Positions 24,918-36,006 of a DNA stretch of 64,000 nucleotides are shown here, one piece after another. The position numbers and the translations under genes were made by a program. Origin of the DNA: Arsenophonus endosymbiont of Aleurodicus dispersus (GTDB taxonomy: Bacteria; Pseudomonadota; Gammaproteobacteria; Enterobacterales; Enterobacteriaceae); contig NZ_LR025108.1 of the NCBI RefSeq assembly GCF_900343015.1, forward strand, positions 496,001-560,000. Direction: 5' to 3'. The notes under the pieces were generated by a model that had not been told where the DNA came from, did not search any database, and worked only from the letters and a program-made list of their open reading frames with translations. Each line of letters starts with the position of its first letter. Within the stretch, counting starts at the first letter, position 1.

Positions 24918-25520
24918 TTATTTTTTAGTATTATCAGATAGATAGTGGCCTAACTTGCTGGCCTTTACATTGAGATAGTCACTATTTTTAGGATTACGGC
25001 CAACAATGAGAGGAACTCGTTCTACAACATTTATTCCGGCTTCTTTCATAATTTCTAGTTTTTTAGGGTTATTAGTTAATAATCTAACTTCGTTTATCGC
25101 CAGTAATTTATACATGTCAGCACAGACAGTGAAATCACGTTCATCAGGTTTGAAACCAAGTTTTAAATTGGCTTCCACTGTATCCAAACCCTGATCTTGC
25201 AAAGCATATGCGCGGATTTTATTTAATAATCCAATATTACGACCTTCTTGACGATGGTAAAGAAGCACTCCACGACCTTCTTGTGCAATTTGTTTAAGTG
25301 CAGCTTCTAGTTGAAAGCCACAATCACAACGTAAACTAAATAAGGCATCACCGGTCAGACATTCGGAGTGGATACGGGAAAGAACTGGTTTTACATCAGT
25401 AATATCATTATAAATAAGTGCGATATGATTATTACCATTAATAATTTCTTCAAAACCAACCAGTAGAAACTCACCAAAAGGAGTGGGTAATTTGGTTTCA
25501 GCTATACGTTTTAGCTGCAT
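24918..25520 (-). CDS. ribA: GTP cyclohydrolase II
   Basis: RibA performs the first committed step of riboflavin synthesis, opening GTP to the diaminopyrimidine with loss of formate. The zinc ligands are in [20 protein letters not shown], the catalytic region in [20 protein letters not shown], and the C-terminal [14 protein letters not shown] is conserved. The frame is open back to 25532, but the family start is [18 protein letters not shown], so I place the start at 25520, giving 200 residues against 196 in E. coli. Riboflavin supply is a common reason to retain this gene in insect symbionts, though that role is an inference. Confidence 0.96.
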   Translation of the reverse strand: MQLKRIAETKLPTPFGEFLLVGFEEIINGNNHIALIYNDITDVKPVLSRIHSECLTGDALFSLRCDCGFQLEAALKQIAQEGRGVLLYHRQEGRNIGLLNKIRAYALQDQGLDTVEANLKLGFKPDERDFTVCADMYKLLAINEVRLLTNNPKKLEIMKEAGINVVERVPLIVGRNPKNSDYLNVKASKLGHYLSDNTKK

Positions 25521-26008
25521 AGTATTATACATAATGAATGAAACTCTGAATTGAAAATTAAGGAAAAATTTGTTAAAAAATAGTTAGATATAGTAATCAA
25601 ATCATTTTTACCTATATATTTTACTGGTCTAGCTGATATCATCAGCAGATAAGATTATATTTATGTTACTACAATATAATTATTAAAAAATGAACTATTT
25701 TAACTATAAGCACATTTTGTCTATCAATTTAGATAGAGTTTTTAAAATTAATGTTGCTGCTTTATTTAATAATAGCAACATTATGGTTTCCCTAAATAGG
25801 ATAAATTCAATAAGTAAATTTTTCATTAAAAATATTTTTGCTCGATTATCATTATTATTATAACTCATTCTGTTATCTACCATTGAAATGTTTATTTCAA
25901 TAAACATACATGGTCAGTATTGATATAATTAATTTTATTTATTACGTTTAGATACTAACTTAAGCAAAGAAAAGTTTTCCAACTGCTTTTCTAGCATTCA
26001 GGAAAAAT
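25521..26008. other. Spacer between ribA and lapA, nothing recognised
   Basis: pgpB lies here in E. coli. I found no match to it on the plus strand; the short minus-strand open frame at 25704-25907 has no resemblance to a known protein and is probably chance. Confidence 0.4.
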
Positions 26009-26272
26009 ATGAAATTTTTTTTAATTTTATTACTTGTTATAGTCATTTTTATTGCTTCTGTGACACTTGGTTCAAGTAATAATCAAATAGTAACATTTAA
26101 CTATTTGATTTCTAAAGGCGACTATCCAATATCAATATTACTAGCAGTCCTTTTTGTGGTGGGATTTTTGCTAGGTTGGCTTATTTGCGGTGTATTTTAC
26201 GCTAAGGCATTAATTTTATTATCAAATGCAAGACGTAAGATTAAATGCCTAGAAAGTAAATTAGTTAAATAA
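26009..26272 (+). CDS. lapA: Lipopolysaccharide assembly protein LapA (YciS)
   Basis: Small inner-membrane protein that in E. coli works with LapB in lipopolysaccharide assembly and LpxC control. The 87 residues show an N-terminal transmembrane segment (FFLILLLVIVIFIASVTLG), the conserved VTFNYLISKGDYPISILLAV, a second transmembrane segment (VLFVVGFLLGWLICGVFYA) and a charged C-terminal helix KIKCLESKLVK. E. coli LapA is 102 residues, so the tail is shorter. Its partner lapB, 60 bases downstream, is destroyed, so LapA function without it is doubtful. Confidence 0.93.
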   Translation: MKFFLILLLVIVIFIASVTLGSSNNQIVTFNYLISKGDYPISILLAVLFVVGFLLGWLICGVFYAKALILLSNARRKIKCLESKLVK

Positions 26273-26331
26273 ACTCAAAATTAACATGATACTGAAGTTG
26301 CATTTATTAAAAATAAAAAAGATAATTTTTT

Positions 26332-26600
26332 ATGTTAAAGCTGCTTTATTATTGCTTATTTCCTATTGTTGGCATAGGCAGGCAATGCAGAAATGTTCAA
26401 CAAAATAAACAATCAGATACTTATCTTTTATCTCGTTAGTATGTCGTTGGTATAAATTGATTACTATCTAATCAATAATATAAATCCGTTAATTTATTTT
26501 TAGATATACTAAAATAAGATATTTCGGTATTTGAAGATACTATAACATTAGGTAATCTTTTCTGCTAAAATTATCAATCTTCAAATTAAATAATATTTAT
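26332..26600 (+). pseudogene. lapB: lapB (yciM) N-terminal remnant
   Basis: LapB is the TPR and rubredoxin-like protein that links LPS synthesis to FtsH degradation of LpxC. It is essential or nearly so in E. coli. The plus strand reads MLKLLYYCLFPIVGIGRQCR, NVQQNKQSDTYLLSR, stop, YVVGIN, stop, LLSNQ, stop, YKSVNLFLDILK, stop, then DTITLGNLFC. These match MLELLFLLLPVAAAYGWYMG, SAQQNKQDEANRLSRDYVAG and VNFLLSNQQDKAVDLFLDML. At least five stops lie in the first 90 codons. Further TPR and rubredoxin regions are not recognisable. Confidence 0.9.
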
Positions 26601-27329
26601 CGCTTAGTAGTATTATTAGAACTAAGTTCTTATGATCTTTTGCATAACGCCAATCATATAACAATGCTAGCAGAGTTTATATTATGAAAGGGCGTATTCA
26701 TATCACCTAATTTAAATATTAGACAATAATTTGAGTACTTAAGCAAGCTTTTGATCAAGATATAGATTAAGTTACATTTTAGCCATGCTTTATGAATGTT
26801 ATCATTATTTAGCTAGTTGAATATCCAGCAATGTGTTTACGGTGATTGTGAGGCTTTATTTAGCAGAAATAATAAAAACAGAAAAGATCAAAAATAATAA
26901 ATGTGTTATTAAAAAGCTATTTGAACTAAAATGGAATTGTGTTATCAATTTAATATTACTATAGTGAATAACAAAATAATTAATAATATTGTTATAACTC
27001 TAATAGAGGCACATATTTACCTATGGCACAAGTATATATTAATTGTTGAAAATATAGAAACGCCACGTATTCTTACTCCTCATTAAACATATTAGCTAGC
27101 AAGAAATATGGAAATTTTCCATTATTAATCACTCTATTAGATAGAGAGTAATATCTATTTTGTTATTAGCAAGATAGTTTTTTCTACCCTATATAAATTA
27201 ATTGCCTAATAGATTTTAAATCCATAAAACTTACCATTTTAGGTAAAAAAATATTAATTGATGTTTTGGGACAATATCAATATCATCAATAAATGATAAA
27301 TATCAATTAGTGATGATGTTATTGCTCGT
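26601..27329. other. Eroded continuation of lapB region
   Basis: Expected to hold the rest of lapB, pyrF and yciH by E. coli order. Only scattered coding-like words are visible (for example YDLLHNANHITMLAEF near 26630-26680). No intact frame and no secure identification. Confidence 0.4.
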
Positions 27330-27974
27330 TTAAAGTAACCCTGGGAAAACAGATTTAGTACCTGTAATAATAAACTCAATCCCAAGGGACATTAATAATA
27401 ATCCCATAATACGAGTAATAACATTAATTCCAGTTTGGCCTAAATACTTAACTAGAATTGTTGCTGAGCGAAAAAGTAACCAACAACAAAAAGAAAAAAA
27501 GATACAAGTTAACGATAGACCAACTAAATTTTGCCAGCCTAGCCAATGAGAATACCACATAATACATGAACTGATTGCTCCAGGCCCAGCCATTAATGGT
27601 AGTGCTAAAGGAACAACTCCAATACTATCACGAACAGCAGTTTCTGATTGTTCTTGTTTATTATGCTTATTTTCACATATTCGACCACTAATCATAGACA
27701 TAGCAATGGCTATAATAACTATTCCGCCAGCAATACGAAAAGAATTAATAGAAATACTAAATAATTTTAAAAAATACTCACCTAATAATAACGAAATACA
27801 TAAAATAATTGCTACAGAAAAATTAGCTATTAGATTAGTTCGATTTCTTTCTGTCACAGATTGATAATTAGTCATGCTAATAAATATAGGTAAAATACCT
27901 ATGGGATTAACTAACACAAAAAGCCCGAGAAAAAACTTAATATAATTAGGAATATCCAGTAAAGTACTAATCAT
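27330..27974 (-). CDS. ychE: MarC-family membrane protein YchE
   Basis: Inner-membrane protein of the MarC family; the function is not established. The 214 residues equal the E. coli YchE length (215). About six hydrophobic segments can be drawn, starting with YIKFFLGLFVLVNPIGILPI, followed by FSVAIILCISLLLGEYFL, GGIVIIAIAMSMISG, VVPLALPLMAGPGAIS, LVGLSLTCIFFSFCCWLLF and VITRIMGLLLMSLGIEFII. The family motifs NPIGILPIF and PLALPLMAGPGAIS are conserved. In E. coli, ychE lies near hns with adhE and tdk between; here those two are not seen. Confidence 0.9.
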   Translation of the reverse strand: MISTLLDIPNYIKFFLGLFVLVNPIGILPIFISMTNYQSVTERNRTNLIANFSVAIILCISLLLGEYFLKLFSISINSFRIAGGIVIIAIAMSMISGRICENKHNKQEQSETAVRDSIGVVPLALPLMAGPGAISSCIMWYSHWLGWQNLVGLSLTCIFFSFCCWLLFRSATILVKYLGQTGINVITRIMGLLLMSLGIEFIITGTKSVFPGLL

Positions 27975-29568
27975 AATTGAGTTCCTAAATTAAATATTAA
28001 CGCTTAGCTAAAAATTAATTGCTTATAACAAATAATGTATAGCATATACATAAAAATTATTTTATATTAGCGTTAATCTAGCTAAAATTCAAAAATTAAT
28101 TATAATAACCATAAGTTTATAACTTAGTATGTAATACTAAATTTGGCGAACTTAATTGTTCAATATTCACTGATACTACTAATTTATATTATCCTTATAT
28201 AATTTATTACTAAATTGATTAAATATGTTTTTTTTGATAAATATCTTTATCCGCTATTGATAAATTAGCTTTTTGCTTATTTTTATAATGGTAATTATAA
28301 AGTTGATTAGCTTACTAAAAGCTAATCAGTACTCTTAAGAATTTTGATTCTTCCTAATGAAGACTATGCAGAAAAAATTTTGCAATATTTAACACTGCTA
28401 AAATAATATTTGCCAATAAGTTATCAAAATAGTTCAAAGTATTCGATAGCCAGCCAACAGGTGCATAATGCAGAAACTATTTTTGATATTGTTTTACCTA
28501 AGTCTTTAAGAAACACCCTAATAAAAGTAGTAAAAAATTATTTATAACAACTAAAAATAGTTTTTTATCCATTTTAATCCATTTGATGTGATTACTTGCA
28601 TCCAAGTAATATCTATGCTAGCCTGAAATATATTTTTCATTGCGGCAAATTTAAACTCTCTCTAATAGAGAGCATATTTATTATCATCTAATTGCAAAAC
28701 TTTACTTTATTTACGTCCACCATAACAAATTTTTATAGTTTTATAAGTTTATATGTCCAAGCTAACAGCTAGTTACTGCCAATAAATAACTTTATGTTAA
28801 AATCTGTTCTTAATCCATAACACAGAACAGGTTATAATTAACAATTTAATAAAGCTTACTAATTTTCCTTTTCGTTTTAAAAAACTCATCAATTAATACA
28901 CAATTCATTTTTTTATAGCTATCTTTTCTTTTATTAATATCATTATATCTGTCTGTTGTGAAAATAACATTGCATATGCAACTAAAAATTTTGTGAAGTT
29001 ACTTTATATTAAATTAATATGGTATCTATTTTAGACATAAAAATAATAGTATTAACTGCAGTATTCCTTGCTGAATAATATTACTAAAACTTAGTTCTTA
29101 GTTATTTCCTATTTATCTGTTTAGACAAATATTTTAAAAGTTTACTACATACATTATGATAATTAAATATTATTAATAGTTAATATTTATAATAAAAATT
29201 AGATAGCTATTAGTAATAACTTAATAAAAGCTTAATAAGAAAACTATTTTACCTATATTAATTTAAAATTAAGTTTATGTTACATACCATAAAGTTGAAT
29301 AAAAATAAAAAATATTAGCTTTACATCTCAATTTAATTTAAATATAAAATAAATACTATGATTTTATTATATATTTTTAAGTATCCCATGCATTTTATAC
29401 AAGATGTATAATATTTATCTAATGATAGCTTATATTGCTTTTGCCAATAAGTTTAATTTGTTAAAAACAATAAATTTAATTTTGCAACTTCACTATTGCG
29501 GAAAATAGAATAGCATTCTATTATTAGAAGATATCAGCAAACATAAATTTTAATTTGAGAGCATGAAA
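27975..29568. other. Long spacer between ychE and hns
   Basis: About 1.6 kb where adhE and tdk would be expected from E. coli order, but I could not match them. A plus-strand piece near 28440-28550 reads IASQQVHNAETIFDIVLPKS, then LRNTLIKVVKNYL, followed by a stop; it looks like a gene end but is not recognised. The right end must carry the hns promoter. Confidence 0.4.
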
Positions 29569-29982
29569 ATGAGCGATTCATTAAAATATTTAAGATTATT
29601 AAATAATATTCGTACCTTACGTGCGCTAGCAAGAGAAATATCGTTAGACTCATTACAAGAAATAAATGATAAACTCAATACTGTTATAAATGAGCGTCGC
29701 GAAGATGAGAATCAAGCGAGAGCACAATTAGAAGCTCATAGTCAAAAAATTGAAAAGTATATTACATTACTCGAAGGCGAAGGACTCAGTATAGATGATC
29801 TGGTTACTGCAAAAACTTCATCAAAAACATCTAGCTGCACTAAACGCGCAGTAAGACCGGCTAAATATAAATATAAAAATGAAAATGGTGAAATAAAAAC
29901 CTGGACCGGTCAAGGTCGTACACCAGCTGTCATCAAAAGTGCACTAAATCAAGGTAAAAAAATAGAGTTTTTTTTAATTTAA
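29569..29982 (+). CDS. hns: Nucleoid-structuring protein H-NS
   Basis: H-NS binds AT-rich DNA and silences genes; in an AT-rich chromosome its targets may be widespread. The N-terminal coiled-coil oligomerisation domain includes LLNNIRTLRALAREISLDSL. The DNA-binding domain has RPAKYKYKNENGEIKTW followed by TGQGRTPAVIKSAL, including the QGR hook motif. Two in-frame ATGs exist; the second (29569, MSDSLKYL) matches the E. coli MSEALKIL start. Relative to E. coli there is a three-residue insertion after LKYL (KYLRLLNNIR), and the linker TAKTSSKTSSCTKRA is Ser/Thr rich. Confidence 0.94.
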   Translation: MSDSLKYLRLLNNIRTLRALAREISLDSLQEINDKLNTVINERREDENQARAQLEAHSQKIEKYITLLEGEGLSIDDLVTAKTSSKTSSCTKRAVRPAKYKYKNENGEIKTWTGQGRTPAVIKSALNQGKKIEFFLI

Positions 29983-30812
29983 ATATTATTTCTATACTTA
30001 GGTTATTTTTATTACATATGTTAATAACATTAATTGATGATAAGTATCAAAGCAAAAATTTTTACTAAATAAGATAACACTAAGAATACTAAAATACATT
30101 ATAATAAGTAAGCTAAGATAAAAATTATGATGCATTTTTGAGTAACTTTATTTCCATAAAAAAACATCAATATAAAATAAAAATTTATTAATAATTTTAG
30201 ATAAATTAAAATTATTTAGTATAGTGATATTTTATTTATCAAATATTTATATTATAAATAATATAAATGTGATTTAAAATAATAAAAAGATATTATTAAA
30301 AATAATTTTAATTAAATATTAGAAATAATATTGCCATAACTATCCTAAACAATTTTAAAATACTTTATATTATCTTAATAATATTAAATTTTACGATTTT
30401 AATATTTTTGTAACAAATTTTAAAAATGGAAACACAATTCATGCAATAATATATATAAAAATTATACTGCTTTCGGCCTGATATAAAATGGTTAATTTTT
30501 TAAAATATTTAATATAATAAATTTATCGTTCATAAAACAAAATTTTAAATAGCTTCTTATCTAAGAAGCCATCAAAATTTTTTATTTATTTTGCTACAAC
30601 AGACATCGTGTGATACAATATTTTTTTTGCTTATTTATAAATAATCAAGCTTGTTCAACAACTGCCATAAAAGCTTACCACTTTATCGATAAAGACATAT
30701 TAATTATTCCACTTCAATATTAAATAAATAAAAGAAAATGTCTTTTATAAAATGTTATATTGATAGATATTATCAGATACAAGAAGATATTTAAATTCGG
30801 TAATCAATTAGA
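29983..30812. other. Very AT-rich spacer between hns and xthA
   Basis: About 0.8 kb with very low G+C and no coding-like word. Nothing recognised. Confidence 0.5.
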
Positions 30813-31622
30813 ATGAAATTTGTCTCATTTAACATTAATAGCCTAAGAGCACGCATCCACCAGCTTGAAGCTATCATTGAAAAACATCAACCTGATGTCA
30901 TTGGCTTACAAGAGACAAAAGTTGATGATAGTGCATTTCCTTTAGAGCAAGTTAATCATTTAGGTTATCATATCTGTTACCATGGCCAAAAAGCACATTA
31001 TGGCGTAGCACTATTTTGCAAAAAAAAGCCAATTCTTATTAAGAAAGGATTTTCTGGCAGCAATATTGATGCCCAACGCCGTATTATTATGGTAGATATT
31101 GAGACAGAAAAAGGAATAATTACCATAATAAATGGTTATTTCCCTCAAGGTGAGTGTCGTGATCATCCAACAAAATTTGCCGCTAAAGCAAAATTTTTCC
31201 AAGATTTGCAACTTTATTTGCAAAATAATCTTTTACCTAAATCCCATGTTATTCTTATGGGAGATATGAATATTAGTCCAACAGATCATGATATTGGCAT
31301 TGGTGAAATTAATAAAAAACGTTGGTTAAGTACGGGTAAATGCTCTTTTTTACCGGAAGAACGTAAATGGATGGATAAATTAAAATCCTGGGGATTAATA
31401 GATACATATCGTAAAAAAAATCCAGAAATTATTGATCAATTTTCATGGTTTGATTACCGCTCAAATGGTTTTTTCTATAACCGTGGTTTGCGAATTGATT
31501 TGATTCTAGCATCAAATTCGTTGTTTGCTTGCTGTGGTGAAACAGGCATTGATTATGCCATTAGAAGTATGAAAAAATCTTCAGATCATGCCCCTATTTG
31601 GGCAAATTTTAATTTAAGTTAA
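30813..31622 (+). CDS. xthA: Exodeoxyribonuclease III
   Basis: Major AP endonuclease and 3'-phosphatase of base-excision repair. The 269-residue protein matches E. coli (268). Catalytic landmarks: Asn in [12 protein letters not shown] (N7), the metal-binding Glu in [11 protein letters not shown] (E34), the [16 protein letters not shown] segment with the D151/N153 pair, and the C-terminal [11 protein letters not shown] carrying D258/H259 equivalents. The frame is clean. The usual neighbours are missing; gapA follows after about 0.5 kb. Confidence 0.97.
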   Translation: MKFVSFNINSLRARIHQLEAIIEKHQPDVIGLQETKVDDSAFPLEQVNHLGYHICYHGQKAHYGVALFCKKKPILIKKGFSGSNIDAQRRIIMVDIETEKGIITIINGYFPQGECRDHPTKFAAKAKFFQDLQLYLQNNLLPKSHVILMGDMNISPTDHDIGIGEINKKRWLSTGKCSFLPEERKWMDKLKSWGLIDTYRKKNPEIIDQFSWFDYRSNGFFYNRGLRIDLILASNSLFACCGETGIDYAIRSMKKSSDHAPIWANFNLS

Positions 31623-33109
<1,487 letters not shown>

Positions 33110-33130
33110 ATAGGTTAATTACCTACTTCA

Positions 33131-33156
33131 AGTCGCCATTAATGGCGGCTTTTTTC
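33131..33156 (+). terminator. Rho-independent terminator of gapA
   Basis: Inverted repeat agtcgccatt / aatggcggct (one G-T pair) followed by a run of T starting at 33150, about 20 bases after the gapA stop. Confidence 0.88.
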
Positions 33157-33635
33157 ATTTTATGGCAATAAAAAATAGGATTACTTTTGGGTGGGGTAAG
33201 TGGTGGTGAAATTTTTATCAGCTTAAATTTGGCGATTATAGTTATCGCTATCAACGTATTTACATGATATTTAGATATATAAGTACTTATCCAGATAACA
33301 TATTGGGAAAATTATCTATTTAATTTTTAATATTTACCTTTCCGGTTATCAGTGGTAAGAATGGATAATGGTGTTGTGGTCGAAATAGATAACACCGCTG
33401 AAGTGTTATATATGAAGTTACTAGATGCTTAATTGGCCGCCATTTTAGTGAACGTTTATATGTAGGCAGCACGATGTTACCTTCTATAAATACAAAAAAA
33501 CTTATCTAATCAGCTAGGTAATACCACATATTTTATTCTATCATGATAAACTCTCTGTAGTTAATCAACAAATAATGCATACAAATAATTTATGTTGTGT
33601 ACGTTCATATTAAAATTTTACGAGGATATAGTTTT
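33157..33635. other. Spacer between gapA and fabI
   Basis: AT-rich, no gene recognised. A short plus-strand piece at 33361 (MDNGVVVEIDNTAEVLYMKL) is coding-like but unidentified. The right end contains the fabI ribosome-binding region (cgagga). Confidence 0.4.
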
Positions 33636-34427
33636 ATGGGCTTTATGAGTAGCAAGCGCATTCTTATTACTGGTTTAGCTAGTAAACTCTCTATTGCTCA
33701 TGGTATTGCACAAGCAATGCACCAACAAGGTGCTGAACTTGCCTTCAGTTATCAAGGAGATAAACTTAAATCTCGCGTAGAAAAGATGGCAAAAAACTTT
33801 GGCTCTAATATTGTTCTGCCATGTGATGTTGCTTCTGATGAAAGTATCACTATATTATTTTATGAACTAGCAAAAGTATGGCCTAAATTAGATGGTTTTG
33901 TCCATTCAATTGCTTATGCCCCAGCGGATCAACTTGATGGTGATTATATAGATGTAGTTACACGCGAGGGCTCACGAATTGCTCACGATATTAGTTCATA
34001 TAGCTTTGTTGCGTTAGCCAAATCCTGTCGAAAAATGTTAAATCATAATTCGGCCCTAGTTACCATCAGTTATTTGGGCGCTGAGCGAGCGATACCTAAC
34101 TATAATATAATGGGATTAGCAAAAGCTTCCCTTGAAGCTAATGTCCGTTATATGGCCAATGCAATTGGCCCTGAAGCTATTCGCGTTAACGGCATTTCAG
34201 CCGGCCCCATCCGCACTTTGGCGGCATCTGGTATTAAAGATTTTCGTAAAATGCTATCACATTTTGAATCAGTAACTCCAATTCGCCGCACGGTTACAAC
34301 AGAAGATGTTGGTAATTGTGCTGCTTTCCTTTGTTCTGATTTATCTGCTGGTGTTACAGGTGAAATTTTACATGTTGATGGTGGCTTCAGTATTGCTGCT
34401 ATGAATGAACTTAAGTTTAAAAAGTAA
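33636..34427 (+). CDS. fabI: Enoyl-[acyl-carrier-protein] reductase (NADH)
   Basis: FabI reduces trans-2-enoyl-ACP to acyl-ACP, the last step of each fatty-acid elongation cycle. The frame is open from 33597, but the start [20 protein letters not shown] at 33636 matches E. coli and is preceded by a gagga ribosome site, giving 263 residues. The catalytic Tyr and Lys are in [20 protein letters not shown] (Y146, Y156, K163 equivalents). Residue 93, Gly in E. coli (HSIGFAPGDQ), is Ala here ([10 protein letters not shown], codon GCT at 33912-33914); this is the position where substitutions give diazaborine and triclosan resistance in E. coli. No other enoyl reductase is in the window. Confidence 0.97.
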   Translation: MGFMSSKRILITGLASKLSIAHGIAQAMHQQGAELAFSYQGDKLKSRVEKMAKNFGSNIVLPCDVASDESITILFYELAKVWPKLDGFVHSIAYAPADQLDGDYIDVVTREGSRIAHDISSYSFVALAKSCRKMLNHNSALVTISYLGAERAIPNYNIMGLAKASLEANVRYMANAIGPEAIRVNGISAGPIRTLAASGIKDFRKMLSHFESVTPIRRTVTTEDVGNCAAFLCSDLSAGVTGEILHVDGGFSIAAMNELKFKK

Positions 34428-34481
34428 TAGAAAAATCAGCTAACTAATAAACTGATTTACTTTAATTTTTTCATTTATTTA

Positions 34482-34616
34482 TTAAATAAAATCTTCTTGG
34501 GCAATGACTCTATACAGTTTAGATAAATAAGGCGGAAGATGATTCGCCGCAAAAACAGTTAAAATACGTTTTATCACAGCAGATCCAATTAATATCCTGA
34601 GTACTACCTCCTGCAT
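34482..34616 (-). pseudogene. Unidentified C-terminal coding remnant
   Basis: A minus-strand open piece of 44 codons reads MQEVVLRILIGSAVIKRILT, then VFAANHLPPYLSKLYRVIAQ and EDFI, stop. In a second frame just upstream there is further coding-like sequence (LDALPLVLPCYLLEKILKHN). Amino-acid composition and the clean stop suggest the end of a real, now truncated gene. I do not recognise the family. It lies between fabI and pgl. Confidence 0.35.
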
Positions 34617-35001
34617 TTGGTTAGTTTTTTACCTTATATCTAATAAAAGATGCGATAATTTTCTGTAAAGCTAGAATAGCCTGTTGTGTTTCAGTATTTT
34701 TTCTAATAAATAGCATGGAAGAACAAGAGGCAGCGCATCTAGCTTTTGCGTTAATAAAATAATTTTTATTACTTTTGACAACCATACACCTAAACTATAG
34801 ATAAATAATTTTTGCATCAAGTAATAAGCAAACAGTTAATTACAATATTGCTTTGCGTAAATATGAGCAATTTATTCACTGGCAGGCTAGCGATTTTAAT
34901 AAAAAATTTATTAACCATCAGCTATTTTTATAATTATTTAGTATCAAATCAGATATGATAACTTTGGCTATTTTGTCTAATAATTTCTGAGGAGTTAATT
35001 A
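34617..35001. other. Upstream region of pgl
   Basis: Contains the probable upstream part of the unidentified minus-strand remnant and the pgl promoter and ribosome site (gaggag before 35002). ybhA, which is divergent from pgl in E. coli, was not recognised. Confidence 0.4.
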
Positions 35002-35994
35002 ATGAAACAGGTGGTGTATGTTGCCAGTGCAGAAAGCAAGCAAATTCATGTTTGGTCAATGGATGAAAATGGCAACCTGACATTATTACAACAGTTGACA
35101 TTACCAGGTGAAGTACACCCAATGCAGATTAGTCGTGATTGTAGACACCTTTATGTTGGTATTCGCCCTAATTGCGCTATTATTACTTACCTGATTTCAG
35201 CTGAAGGAAAACTAAGTAAACAGGCAATTACCGCTATTCATGCCACGCCAACTCATATTGAAATTGATCGTCATGGTCGTTGGTTATTTATTCCCTCCTA
35301 TCATCAAGGTACTTTAATGGTGTTGCCGGTTGATCAACATAAGATCGCTCAGTCACCGATTCAAGTTATTAGCGATTTAAAACATCCCCATGCATCGGGG
35401 GTAAGTTTTGATAACTCACGCTTATTTGTCACTTGTTTAGGAGAAGATCATATTAGGATTTATATCATTAATAACAATGGATATTTAACTGAACAGGTTG
35501 CTCATCGGATTACGACTAACAAAGGCGCTGGGCCACGTCATTTGGCGTTTTTACCCAACCAGAACTGTTTTTATTGTTTAAATGAGTTAGATGCCACAAT
35601 TAATGTTTATTCTGCATTTGAACCTTATCAGCAAAGTCAAAAATGTGCCATTTTGCCAGCTAGATTAGAATGTAACCATTGGGCTGCCGATATTCATATT
35701 ACTCCAAATGGTCGTCATCTTTATGCTAGTGAACGTTCTACCAGTATTATTAGCCACTTTAAGGTGACAAAGGATGGATTAGAATTATTGCCGATAACAG
35801 CTTATGCAACCGAAACTCAACCACGTGGCTTTAATATTGATCAAAGTGGTAATTTTTTGCTGTCAGCTGGCCAAAAGTCTAATCATATTGCTGTTTATAA
35901 AATAAATGAGGTTACTGGCGCGTTACAAGTATTAAAACGTTATCCGGTTGGTAAGGGACCGATGTGGATCACTACGCATTCTATTAAAAAATAA
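35002..35994 (+). CDS. pgl: 6-phosphogluconolactonase
   Basis: Cytoplasmic seven-bladed beta-propeller lactonase (YbhE type) that hydrolyses 6-phosphogluconolactone in the oxidative pentose phosphate pathway. The 330 residues match E. coli (331). Typical blade sequences are KQVVYVASAESKQIHVWSMD at the N-terminus, HPHASGVSFDNSRLFVTCLG, and RHLAFLPNQNCFYCLNELDA, with the C-terminal KRYPVGKGPMWITTH. A strong gaggagtt ribosome site lies upstream. It converges on bioA with only 12 bases between the stops. Confidence 0.95.
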   Translation: MKQVVYVASAESKQIHVWSMDENGNLTLLQQLTLPGEVHPMQISRDCRHLYVGIRPNCAIITYLISAEGKLSKQAITAIHATPTHIEIDRHGRWLFIPSYHQGTLMVLPVDQHKIAQSPIQVISDLKHPHASGVSFDNSRLFVTCLGEDHIRIYIINNNGYLTEQVAHRITTNKGAGPRHLAFLPNQNCFYCLNELDATINVYSAFEPYQQSQKCAILPARLECNHWAADIHITPNGRHLYASERSTSIISHFKVTKDGLELLPITAYATETQPRGFNIDQSGNFLLSAGQKSNHIAVYKINEVTGALQVLKRYPVGKGPMWITTHSIKK

Positions 35995-36006
35995 ATTATT
36001 TTAAAT

